In this document: positions 25,483 through 33,067 of the stretch, piece after piece
Numbering within the stretch: the first letter of the stretch is position 1
Layout of the letters: the number at the start of each line of letters is the position of its first letter
Assembly: GCA_002702065.1 (NCBI GenBank)
Contig: NZXX01000001.1
Span: forward strand, 682,001-746,000
DNA from: Anaerolineaceae bacterium
GTDB taxonomy: Bacteria; Chloroflexota; Anaerolineae; Aggregatilineales; Phototrophicaceae
Direction of reading: 5' to 3'
Length of the DNA stretch: 64,000 nucleotides
Made by a program: the position numbers and the translations under genes
Notes under the pieces: model-generated
What the model was told of the DNA's origin: nothing
Databases searched by the model: none
What the model saw: the letters and a program-made list of their open reading frames with translations, nothing else

Positions 25483-28400
25483 ATGGTAATACGTGTCCTG
25501 ATCATAAACCGACAACTGGTTTTCGCCGTCACGATCAAGCAGGCCCTGGAGCAGACAGGCGCTTTCGAGGCGCATCCGTTTACCGATCCTAACGCCGCGG
25601 CGGAATATTTGCGCACGCATCCCCATGATGTCGCGCTGGTTGACTTTGCGATCAAGGTGATGCCCGGCCCGCGTATTGTAGAGTTGTTGCGAGAGATTCA
25701 GCCAGAGATTGCCATTATCGTCAGCCCGATGCAGGACGATTCGAATCGGGTGCTGCGCGATCTGAATTTGCAGGGGATGGTGGACGCGCCGTTCAGTGCT
25801 CGTGGCATCATCCCACTGATTGAACACGCGATTGAGCAGGTGTCTTCGCCCACGCGTGCCGTGACCCGCAGCTTTTTCGAGCCGGATGAGCACACGGGTA
25901 TGGATACGGAAGTGTTGGGGCGCACGGAACCGAACGAGATTCCGCCACAGGTATCACGTCACGAACCCGCCCAGACGCGCCTGCTGGATGACGAGGATGA
26001 GATTTCGCCCAATCGTCCTGATACGCGCACGTTACCGAACCGGCCTGAGAACCTGTCGCAGACCCGTGACCTGCACGAAAACCTGCCGCAGACGCGCGAC
26101 CTGAGTGGTCATGTGCCGGACGAACCGGCCCAAACCCGCATCCTGGATGAGGATGATGAGTCCGGCTTTGCGCCGCCGCCATATTTGCCAGAGTTCTCGA
26201 GCCTGGATGATGTGCTGGCGGATGAAGCGCCATCCACGTTGTTCGAGCCACCACCCCGCGACGGTGATACCCCCGCAGTGCCTAATGTCGATTCGGATGC
26301 GATTCGTCAGTTTCTGGCAACCAGCCCGGAGGCCGGCGAACGTCTGTTTGACCGGATGCTTGGGCAGATCGAGCCGGAAACCGGTGACAAGCCTGCACTG
26401 CCGGAAGGGAGCAGCGCGAGTGACTTTGACAGCCTCGTCAATTCCATGCGCAGCGAAAAACCACATACACCTCTGCCAGACCGTCACCAGCAGTTTGTCG
26501 AATTTATTCTGACGGGTGGTATGGACAGCCTGCTGTCTGAAATTGAGAAATCAAAGACCGGGCTGCTCGGTGAGGATGGTGAAGAAGAGGATGAAGCCGA
26601 TCCGCCAGAGCTGCCGCCACCACCACCCAGCCTGCCACCGACCACGTTTGAAAAACTCGCCGCCGAAGAACCGCCGCTGCCGGGCCTGGAAGAAGGTGGC
26701 ACCGTCAGCGACCTGATGGTTGGCGTGAGCGATACCAGCTTCCGCAATGTGCTGGCGATGATGCGCGGTGAGGACTATGCCGAGGGCGATGATGTCGAGT
26801 CGTCAATGCCCTCACGCCAGGAAATTGAAGACGCCTACGCCGCATTTTTCGATCAGGAGGTCGCTGGCGAAGCCGAGGAAGAGGCGGCACCGCCCCCGGC
26901 AAAGCCGAAACCACCGACAGCACCGCTGCCGCGCCTGCAACCCATTGAAGAAGACGATGATGAACCTTCCATTACCGCCCAGTTGATTCTGGAAACGGCA
27001 CTGGACGAATCAACCCCGGCGGATTCTTTTTCACTGGATGACCTGATCGGCAATATCGAACGGCAGCTTGCCGAGCATCAGCCGAAAATCCAGCCGCTGC
27101 CATCCTGGAATGTCAATTCACTTCAGCCCAAAAAGCCGCCCCAGCAGGACCAGAGCCAGAAACCGCCGAAAAGCAGGATCGATCGCTATATCCAGGAGCC
27201 TGATTTCCTGCCGGAGTCGCTGCCTGAAGAAGAGCAGCTGGAGGACACGCCGGAAGAGGCACCGGATCAGGTATGGGAGATGATGCGCAAGGCTCAGGAG
27301 CAGCGCGCATCGCTCGAACAGGCGCTGGCCGAACAGCAGCCGGAACCGCCGGTTGTGGATGATGAGCCAGCGTTTGATATTGCTGCCTGGGACGAACCGA
27401 CCCAGGTTGTCGAAAGGGAACCAGAGGACGTGGCGGAAGCGCCGGAAATTCCGGAAGAAGCGCCGCCCACTTATGAGGAACCCCCATCGCTGCCCGATGA
27501 ACCGGCAGATGAGGCGACGGTGGTCGGGCAACGGGCAGCATTACCTGCGGACCTGTGGGACAACATGTCCGATGAATGGTCCTCGGATGCGGATTGGGAC
27601 AGTGCGCCCGAAGCCGAACCCGAAGTCGAGGAGATCGCGGCAGAAGTTGAGGAACCGTCATCGCTGCCTGGTTTTGAAGACGACTGGGAACTGGCCGTTG
27701 ATGAAGCGCCCGAAGACCAGACCGTGATGATGGATCGGTCGCGGACGACGGATGAACTGGTCGCGCTGGGTGCCGCTGCCGATTTTGACCCGCAGTACAG
27801 CGAGTTCGACATTGCCGACCCGGATGACCCATATATTGCGCAGATCGCCCTGAGTCTGACCCAGGTTTCGCTGGAACTGGCTGCGGAGGCGACGTTGCTC
27901 ACCAGCAATGACGAAATCATGGCGTTTGCCGGTCAGCTGGAACAGTCGGACGTGGAAGAGCTGCGTGCCGTGCTGGCGGACGATTGGGACGCCAATGCCA
28001 ATGAAGCGCGCATCCGGTTTGTGACCGCGCCGACCAGCGGCAAAGACTATATGCTGTATTCGCGCAAGACGGTCAACGACTTTACCTTGACGATGATTTT
28101 CTCTGGCACCACGCCGCTGCGCGATATTCGTCGCCAGGGCCGCCGCCTGATTGATGCGCTTGAATCGGTGGACGAAGTGGCTATCGAGGCGCTGCCAGAA
28201 CCGATGCCAACGCCGGCTGCGGCCACGATGACCGCGGAAATGCCTGCGGTTGCGCCGGTTGAAGTTGAGGACGATGAACCCGAAACGACCCAGCCATTCA
28301 CGTACCTGTGGATGCTGCGCGACCCGGATGCCATCTTTGAGGATTTCACGGCACGGGCGATTGTGGCCGGGCTGCGGCTGCAACTGACCGAGCAGGACTG

Positions 28401-28644
28401 GCATATTCAGTCATTGGCGGCGCAGGGCGAGTATGTGTATGTCCATGCGGATGTGCCCGGCGAACGCCCCGCCTATGAAGTTATTGATGATTTGAAGCAG
28501 CGCACCGCCGAGATTATTCACGCGCAGTACCCGGACATTAACCCGGATGAGTTGTGGGCGGATAGTTATCTGGTGATGATGCCGGGCCGCGAACTCGACG
28601 CGGATGAGATCAGCCAGTTTATCAACTTCGAGCGCATGGCCTGA
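25483..28644 (+). CDS. Large acidic protein: pseudo-receiver, disordered middle, roadblock-like domain, inactive IS200/Y1 transposase-like domain
   Basis: A 1053-residue protein. Residues 1-120 have a receiver fold (VALVDFAIKVMPGP keeps an Asp), but the acidic pocket after strand 1 is IINRQ, so metal binding is probably lost. Residues 130-780 are acidic, Pro/Glu/Asp-rich and disordered, with repeated QTR motifs (four at about 164-220: PAQTRLLDDEDE, LSQTRDL, LPQTRDL, PAQTRILDEDDE). Residues about 787-905 look like a roadblock/LC7-type domain (ATLLTSNDEIMAFAGQ). Residues about 936-1050 follow IS200/TnpA topology (YLWMLRDPDA, LKQRTAEIIHAQYP, LWADSYLVMMPG). There the HUH motif is YVY and the catalytic Tyr appears to be Phe (ISQFI). 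I see no enzymatic centre; a scaffold or signalling hub is inferred. Confidence 0.7.
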   Translation: MVIRVLIINRQLVFAVTIKQALEQTGAFEAHPFTDPNAAAEYLRTHPHDVALVDFAIKVMPGPRIVELLREIQPEIAIIVSPMQDDSNRVLRDLNLQGMVDAPFSARGIIPLIEHAIEQVSSPTRAVTRSFFEPDEHTGMDTEVLGRTEPNEIPPQVSRHEPAQTRLLDDEDEISPNRPDTRTLPNRPENLSQTRDLHENLPQTRDLSGHVPDEPAQTRILDEDDESGFAPPPYLPEFSSLDDVLADEAPSTLFEPPPRDGDTPAVPNVDSDAIRQFLATSPEAGERLFDRMLGQIEPETGDKPALPEGSSASDFDSLVNSMRSEKPHTPLPDRHQQFVEFILTGGMDSLLSEIEKSKTGLLGEDGEEEDEADPPELPPPPPSLPPTTFEKLAAEEPPLPGLEEGGTVSDLMVGVSDTSFRNVLAMMRGEDYAEGDDVESSMPSRQEIEDAYAAFFDQEVAGEAEEEAAPPPAKPKPPTAPLPRLQPIEEDDDEPSITAQLILETALDESTPADSFSLDDLIGNIERQLAEHQPKIQPLPSWNVNSLQPKKPPQQDQSQKPPKSRIDRYIQEPDFLPESLPEEEQLEDTPEEAPDQVWEMMRKAQEQRASLEQALAEQQPEPPVVDDEPAFDIAAWDEPTQVVEREPEDVAEAPEIPEEAPPTYEEPPSLPDEPADEATVVGQRAALPADLWDNMSDEWSSDADWDSAPEAEPEVEEIAAEVEEPSSLPGFEDDWELAVDEAPEDQTVMMDRSRTTDELVALGAAADFDPQYSEFDIADPDDPYIAQIALSLTQVSLELAAEATLLTSNDEIMAFAGQLEQSDVEELRAVLADDWDANANEARIRFVTAPTSGKDYMLYSRKTVNDFTLTMIFSGTTPLRDIRRQGRRLIDALESVDEVAIEALPEPMPTPAAATMTAEMPAVAPVEVEDDEPETTQPFTYLWMLRDPDAIFEDFTARAIVAGLRLQLTEQDWHIQSLAAQGEYVYVHADVPGERPAYEVIDDLKQRTAEIIHAQYPDINPDELWADSYLVMMPGRELDADEISQFINFERMA

Positions 28645-28645
28645 C

Positions 28646-29347
28646 CTAGTACGTGCGCCACCAGATGCCGGTGCATTCCGGTAGAACCAATAAACCCTCT
28701 TGGACGATGCGATCCGCCAGCGCGTCGCCAAAGAAGAAGCGCGTCAATTCTTCAGCCTCTGGCACCGACGCAAACTCATAATCCGTGCGAATCCACTGAT
28801 ATGTAAAGCCGTGTTCCTGTTCCAGCCACGCATAGAACTCAGCGTGGCCGGGGGCCGGTGGTGCCGGGGATTCACTGCCGGTGCCCATTGTTTCCAGCAG
28901 CACCGCCGTGCCACCGGGACGCAACACCCGCTGCATTTCGATGAGCGCCGCGCCGATGCTTTCACGCCAGCTATCAGGGTTCCACCCGGTCTGGTGCCCA
29001 AAGCTCCAGCCTTCTATTGCCAGATCAGCGCTGCTATCCGGCACGGGCAGTTGATCATTTTCTGCCAATTCGAGGGACCAGTTATTCGCGCCAGTTGCTT
29101 CCAGCGTCGGACGGGCGACATCCAGCATACGGGGTGCGTTGTCGAATGCGCGAATGGATTGCACATGAGGGGCCAGCAGCCGGGTTAAGCGTCCGGTTCC
29201 CGCACCGAACTCGACCACATCCAGCCCGGCCAACGTGCGAATGCCTTCCAGCGCCTTGAGGATGTTGCCCTCGTAATCTTCGCGCGCCACCATCGCGTCA
29301 TACTGCGCGGCTTTGTTGGCGTAGATGTCCTGAAAATGGTCGGTCAT
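28646..29347 (-). CDS. Class I SAM-dependent methyltransferase
   Basis: A 233-residue Rossmann methyltransferase of the Methyltransf_11 type. Motif I is VVEFGAGTGRLTRLL, the acidic residue ending strand 2 is in IRAFDNAPRML, and motif post-I runs to LELAENDQLPVPDSSADLAIEGW. VLRPGGTAVLLETMG follows. The substrate is not inferable. It ends one base from the stop of the convergent 1053-residue protein gene. A large hairpin lies between it and the upstream phosphomannomutase. Confidence 0.85.
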   Translation of the reverse strand: MTDHFQDIYANKAAQYDAMVAREDYEGNILKALEGIRTLAGLDVVEFGAGTGRLTRLLAPHVQSIRAFDNAPRMLDVARPTLEATGANNWSLELAENDQLPVPDSSADLAIEGWSFGHQTGWNPDSWRESIGAALIEMQRVLRPGGTAVLLETMGTGSESPAPPAPGHAEFYAWLEQEHGFTYQWIRTDYEFASVPEAEELTRFFFGDALADRIVQEGLLVLPECTGIWWRTY

Positions 29348-29384
29348 CGAAGGTTTCCAAATGGTTGAAGAGGTTATTGTTTAG

Positions 29385-29464
29385 GGTGTTAGTGCTAAGT
29401 GCTAAGTCTGACAGCGATAATTCTGTCTTTGACTCAGCACTCAGCACCCTGTACTCAGCACTTA
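29385..29464 (-). repeat. Tandem AGTGCT/AGCACT repeats forming a long hairpin
   Basis: The plus strand has AGTGCTAAGTGCTAAGTC at 29391-29408 and GACTCAGCACTCAGCAC at 29431-29447, with a further ACTCAGCACTTA copy at 29453-29464 touching the stop of the upstream gene. ACAG/CTGT inside the loop extend the fold. In the minus-strand transcript the two mismatches become G-U wobbles, giving about 17 paired bases. That direction bias suggests function in the phosphomannomutase-methyltransferase transcript: terminator-like, processing or stability element. No T run follows. Confidence 0.6.
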
Positions 29465-30880
29465 TTGACTAAAGGCTTCTAATTGCTGGACAAGCTTGGT
29501 CTGGTCGACTTCGGGGTGCTGGTCGAGCAGTTTCTTGAAGCGCTGGATATATTCGGCTACCTGCGGGCGAGTGTACGCCTCGAAGCGCAGGGTGATGGCC
29601 GGTTGGGTGTTGCTGGCCCGCACGATGCCCCAGCCATTCTCGAACTTGGCGCGCACGCCGTCGATGTCGATGACATCGTATTTCTTTGCCAGTTCTTCCT
29701 TGATCTCATCAATGATCTGGAATTTGACGTTATCCGGTGCCGACAGGATGATTTCCGGCGTGGCAGGCAGCGACGGGATTTCGTCGAAAAGCTCAGCCAC
29801 CGTTTTGTCCGATGACGCGAAGATTTGCATGGCTTTCAGGGCGATCAGGGGGGCGTCGTCGAACCCATAATAATCATCGCCAATGAACAGATGGCCGCTG
29901 ACCTCGCCACCCAGTGGTGAGCCGACTTCGGCCATTTTCTGTTTCATCAGGCTGTGACCGGTTTTCCACATCAGCGGTTTGCCCCCATATTTGATAATTT
30001 CGTCTTCCAGCGCCTGTGACGACTTGACATCGAAGACAATGGTTTCGCCGGGCCGACGGCTGAGCAGTTCGCGTGCCAGCAGCGCCAGCAACCGATCCGC
30101 CGCGATGTGGTGGCCGTGATTGTCGATGAAACCCGCCCGGTCTGAATCACCGTCGAATGCCAGCCCCAGATCCGCGCCCGATTTTTCGACGGCGGCTTCG
30201 AGGTCTTTCATCATTTCGGGGTCTTCGGGGTTGGGCAGGTGATTGGGGTAGGTGCCATCAGATTCGCAGTACAGGCATTCAACTGTCAGGCCGAGCGCTT
30301 CCAGCACAGGCGGGAAGTAGGTACCGCTGAGGCCATTGCCTGCATCCAACACCACGTGCAGCGGTTTTTTCATGGTGACCTTCGACTTGATCGTCGCCAT
30401 GTGCTGGTTGATCATGTCCAGGTCTTCTTCAATCGTGCCGCTGCCGCTGGCAAAGTCATCTTCCAGAATGAGCTTGAGCAGGTCTTCGATCTGCGTGCCT
30501 GCCAGTGCCAGCTTGCCATAAGCCATCTTGATGCCGTTGTAGCGCACATCGAGGTGACTGCCGGTAATCATGACGCCTGCGCCTTTGCCTTCAAAGCTGG
30601 CGGAAGCAAAATACACGGTGGGTGTCAGCACCGGGCCAATATCGGTCACATTGACGCCGGTTGAAGCGATGCCTTCCATCATGGCCTGCTTGATGCCCTG
30701 TGAAGACGGGCGGTTATCGCAGCCCACAAAGACGCGTTCGGTGCCAAATTGCTTGGGTAGATAGGTGCCCAATGCCTTGCCAACCAGATTCGCCAGTTCG
30801 GGCGTGATCTGCGGGTTATCGCCCGTGACGGTTCCTCGAATGTCGTATTTGCGGAAAATTGATTGATCTACCTGCGGCAT
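29462..30880 (-). CDS. Phosphomannomutase/phosphoglucomutase
   Basis: A 472-residue alpha-D-phosphohexomutase of the AlgC/ManB type. IFRKYDIRG opens domain 1. The phosphoserine loop reads MITGSHLDVRYNG; the Ser-His pair is kept, but the usual Asn-Pro after it is Leu-Asp. The metal loop is AFDGDSDRAGF, the sugar-specificity loop GGEVSGHLF, and the phosphate-binding loop RASNTQPAITLRFE. It interconverts hexose 1- and 6-phosphates for cell-surface glycan synthesis. A GGAGG Shine-Dalgarno precedes the ATG. Confidence 0.9.
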   Translation of the reverse strand: MPQVDQSIFRKYDIRGTVTGDNPQITPELANLVGKALGTYLPKQFGTERVFVGCDNRPSSQGIKQAMMEGIASTGVNVTDIGPVLTPTVYFASASFEGKGAGVMITGSHLDVRYNGIKMAYGKLALAGTQIEDLLKLILEDDFASGSGTIEEDLDMINQHMATIKSKVTMKKPLHVVLDAGNGLSGTYFPPVLEALGLTVECLYCESDGTYPNHLPNPEDPEMMKDLEAAVEKSGADLGLAFDGDSDRAGFIDNHGHHIAADRLLALLARELLSRRPGETIVFDVKSSQALEDEIIKYGGKPLMWKTGHSLMKQKMAEVGSPLGGEVSGHLFIGDDYYGFDDAPLIALKAMQIFASSDKTVAELFDEIPSLPATPEIILSAPDNVKFQIIDEIKEELAKKYDVIDIDGVRAKFENGWGIVRASNTQPAITLRFEAYTRPQVAEYIQRFKKLLDQHPEVDQTKLVQQLEAFSQ

Positions 30881-30919
30881 AATTTCCTCCGGTATCTTAA
30901 TGTGCGAATATCAGTTTGT

Positions 30920-31483
30920 TTACTGCTGCCGGGCATAATAGCTGGCGGTACTGCGATACAGTATCTGACAGGTGTCACGCAAAGATGGTGCATGCACTTC
31001 AAATTGTACCGTATCTCGCCGAGCAGACAGGGTTGCCCGTACCCGATAGTCTGGATTATCGACCGGCTGATAAATCATGGCAATTCGCCAGTCGGTGATA
31101 AAGGCCATCATCGTTATACCCAGCAGACGGTTGAGCGCGCTCGCTGTGGGGATGTCCAGCCATTCATCATCATTATAGTTGGCCGGTCTGCGCACAGCAG
31201 CATCGAGCGACTTGAACAGCGTGTGGCTGGCTTCTATTTTGGACCACAGGCTGCACAGCGCACTTGCCAGCGAGCCTTCATTATGACGGCTTTCGGCGCT
31301 GCTGCCCCACATGATCGACGCGGACCAGCCGACCACCCCCTGCGCGCGTGGGTATGCGGTGATTGTCAGGGCCACATCGGAACTATGTTCAGCGTAAATA
31401 TAGCCAACGGTGGCCTGCCATGCCTGCCAGCCGGTTGCCGGGCGTTTTGGGGTAGGCCGGTGCGGAAAAGTTTCGTCTTGCAT
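30920..31483 (-). CDS. Hypothetical protein coupled to the TIR gene
   Basis: A 187-residue protein I do not recognise. It is Trp/Tyr/Ala-rich with an alpha/beta look (TVGYIYAEHSSDVALTITAY, GWSASIMWG, then ALNRLLGITMMAFITDWRIAMIY). It has no signal peptide or clear catalytic motif. Its ATG overlaps the stop of the tandem-TIR gene (TGATG around 31481-31485), so the two are translationally coupled and probably functionally linked. Its base composition is nearer the chromosome average than the TIR gene's. It could be a regulator, sensor or target-binding partner of the TIR protein; this is a guess from position. Confidence 0.55.
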   Translation of the reverse strand: MQDETFPHRPTPKRPATGWQAWQATVGYIYAEHSSDVALTITAYPRAQGVVGWSASIMWGSSAESRHNEGSLASALCSLWSKIEASHTLFKSLDAAVRRPANYNDDEWLDIPTASALNRLLGITMMAFITDWRIAMIYQPVDNPDYRVRATLSARRDTVQFEVHAPSLRDTCQILYRSTASYYARQQ

Positions 31484-32370
31484 CACTGCCAGATGTCCTC
31501 GTCCGTCGCAGAATCTGCGATGGCTTTGAGAAGTTGCTTCTCTATTTTGTTTAAATCTTCCTCTAGTGCAAGATAATGGAGACCATGCAAATGATACGGC
31601 AATTCAGGAATATCTCGCCCCAATATAGGTATAATTACTTTGCGTTTGGCTAACGCATAACTAACTTCACGCTCAACTTCATCGGATTGAGACGCATCAG
31701 TTGTCCAAATGACAACGACATGTGTAGCATCATCTAGTGCCTTTTGAATTGTCTGCCTCCACACAGATCCAGCTTTAAGTTTCTGGTCATAAAATACGGC
31801 TTTCCCATTCTTAATAAGCACTTCATAAATCTGCTTCGCTAATGGGAGTTGTTTTCGGGAATATGCTACGAAGATGCGTGATAATGTATGACTAGAAAGA
31901 GTTGGTAGCTTCTGATCTATTTTCAATGCTTGGTGAGTTCCAAAAATTTCACTGAAGCTTTCTAAATAGTTTGCAATAGCCTCACCTAGAAAATGAATAT
32001 CTAGAGTTGAATAGAGATAAGGCGTACTCCCCAAGGGTGGCTCAAAGCTGTTTAGCCAAGTTTCGATATCTAGTCCTATAATTGAATCGTTCACGATTTT
32101 GGATGCCACGACTATAAATAGAGGTTTAGCTTGGTTTATAAATAGTTCGATTTGCCAGCGAGCTACAGGAGACGACTTATAAGAATGTGTCGCCATAATA
32201 ATGATCAGATCAGCGAGGCTAATTTCCTTCTCGACATCTTTTTGCCAGTTTGGGCCACCTAAAATACCACCTATGTTTTGATTCAGAATATACCCATTGT
32301 TTGCTAAGCCGCTGGCAACAAAGCTTGCTGTCTCTGCATCTTGTATTGCATAGCTCAAGAAAATTCGCAT
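31483..32370 (-). CDS. Tandem TIR-domain protein
   Basis: A 295-residue protein with two TIR domains. TIR1 (about 1-115) starts MRIFLSYAIQDAETASFVASG, with LADLIIIMATHSYKSSPVARWQIELFI supplying the conserved Ser region and a candidate catalytic Glu. TIR2 (about 163-275) starts SRIFVAYSRKQLPLAKQIYEVL, with YDQKLKAGSVWRQ, ATHVVVIWTTDASQS and EVEREVSYAL. Bacterial TIR domains are often NADases or make cyclic ADP-ribose signals in anti-phage defence. No sensor domain is fused, so activation would need a partner. The gene is clearly AT-richer (about 40% GC in places) than its surroundings, suggesting horizontal acquisition. It follows the Uma2 gene by 23 bases and overlaps the next gene. Confidence 0.82.
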   Translation of the reverse strand: MRIFLSYAIQDAETASFVASGLANNGYILNQNIGGILGGPNWQKDVEKEISLADLIIIMATHSYKSSPVARWQIELFINQAKPLFIVVASKIVNDSIIGLDIETWLNSFEPPLGSTPYLYSTLDIHFLGEAIANYLESFSEIFGTHQALKIDQKLPTLSSHTLSRIFVAYSRKQLPLAKQIYEVLIKNGKAVFYDQKLKAGSVWRQTIQKALDDATHVVVIWTTDASQSDEVEREVSYALAKRKVIIPILGRDIPELPYHLHGLHYLALEEDLNKIEKQLLKAIADSATDEDIWQ

Positions 32371-32393
32371 ATTCTGATTCCTGCGGGGTAATT

Positions 32394-32996
32394 CTAGTTT
32401 TTTGTCCAGTCTGGCAGCTTGAAAACGGCCTTTATCGTCAGGTCCTTTAGGTTTGGAAAAAGGGTGCTGGTATCGATGGTCTCATCAGGTTTTTGATAAA
32501 TGCGTATGGTGGAATAGTCACGACGATACTGGTGGACGGACTGACTGCCGGGTTCAGGGTATACTACCCAGATTTCCTCTGTCCCTTTTTCCAGATACGC
32601 CAGAATTTTTTCCTGCACATTGATCGCTTTGTCGTTGGGTGAGATTACTTCAACAGCCAGGTCGGGTACGCCAGGGTATGGTTTGGTGATGTCGAGATTT
32701 GCGGGGACATTCTCGCGACGGATGAATGAAACATCCGGTACAAATGAGTATCGGAGCGAATTCGGGTTGGAGTGCATCAGGTAAGTCAATCCGTCCGGAA
32801 AGACGGTTCCCAACTCATGTTGGTTTACGTAGGCGTCGAGAATACGAACGATATTACCCACAATGATCTGATGCAATACCCCGGCAGCCGTCATCTCGAC
32901 CAGTTCCCCGTTGATGATTTCGAGACGCACATCCTCGTTCATATCGAGCAGGTTATTCAGGCTGATACTGTTTTTTTCAACTGGCAGATCGGCCAT
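32394..32996 (-). CDS. Uma2-family (DUF820) putative PD-(D/E)XK endonuclease
   Basis: A 200-residue Uma2 family protein. LEIINGELVEMTAAG is the family's opening helix-strand, YSFVPDVSFIRRE carries a conserved Asp, and VPDLAVEVISPNDK followed by EKILAYLEKGTEEIWVVYP supplies the nuclease-like acidic residues and the Lys/Glu helix. Uma2 proteins are abundant in cyanobacteria and Chloroflexota and have a restriction-endonuclease-like fold but no settled function. It sits 23 bases upstream of the tandem-TIR gene on the same strand, so the two may be co-transcribed. Confidence 0.85.
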   Translation of the reverse strand: MADLPVEKNSISLNNLLDMNEDVRLEIINGELVEMTAAGVLHQIIVGNIVRILDAYVNQHELGTVFPDGLTYLMHSNPNSLRYSFVPDVSFIRRENVPANLDITKPYPGVPDLAVEVISPNDKAINVQEKILAYLEKGTEEIWVVYPEPGSQSVHQYRRDYSTIRIYQKPDETIDTSTLFPNLKDLTIKAVFKLPDWTKN

Positions 32997-33067
32997 TACT
33001 TACCCTCGTGTCAACCATAGAAGGGATACAAAATGCCGCGCCCGACAATGACTTTCAGATTTATGGT

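Noticed and set aside
24415-25893. Long minus-strand open frame of 492 codons
   Set aside because: It lies antisense to the SH3/CARDB lipoprotein and the start of the 1053-residue protein, has no ribosome site or recognisable domain, and its composition is that of a shadow frame.
28290-28644. IS200-type mobile element
   Set aside because: The transposase-like segment is in frame with the rest of a long protein, lacks catalytic residues, and no terminal hairpins or target site are seen, so I call it a domesticated domain rather than an element.
29385-29464. Classical intrinsic terminator
   Set aside because: The hairpin is long and repetitive but no U tract follows on either strand, so it is listed as a repeat instead.
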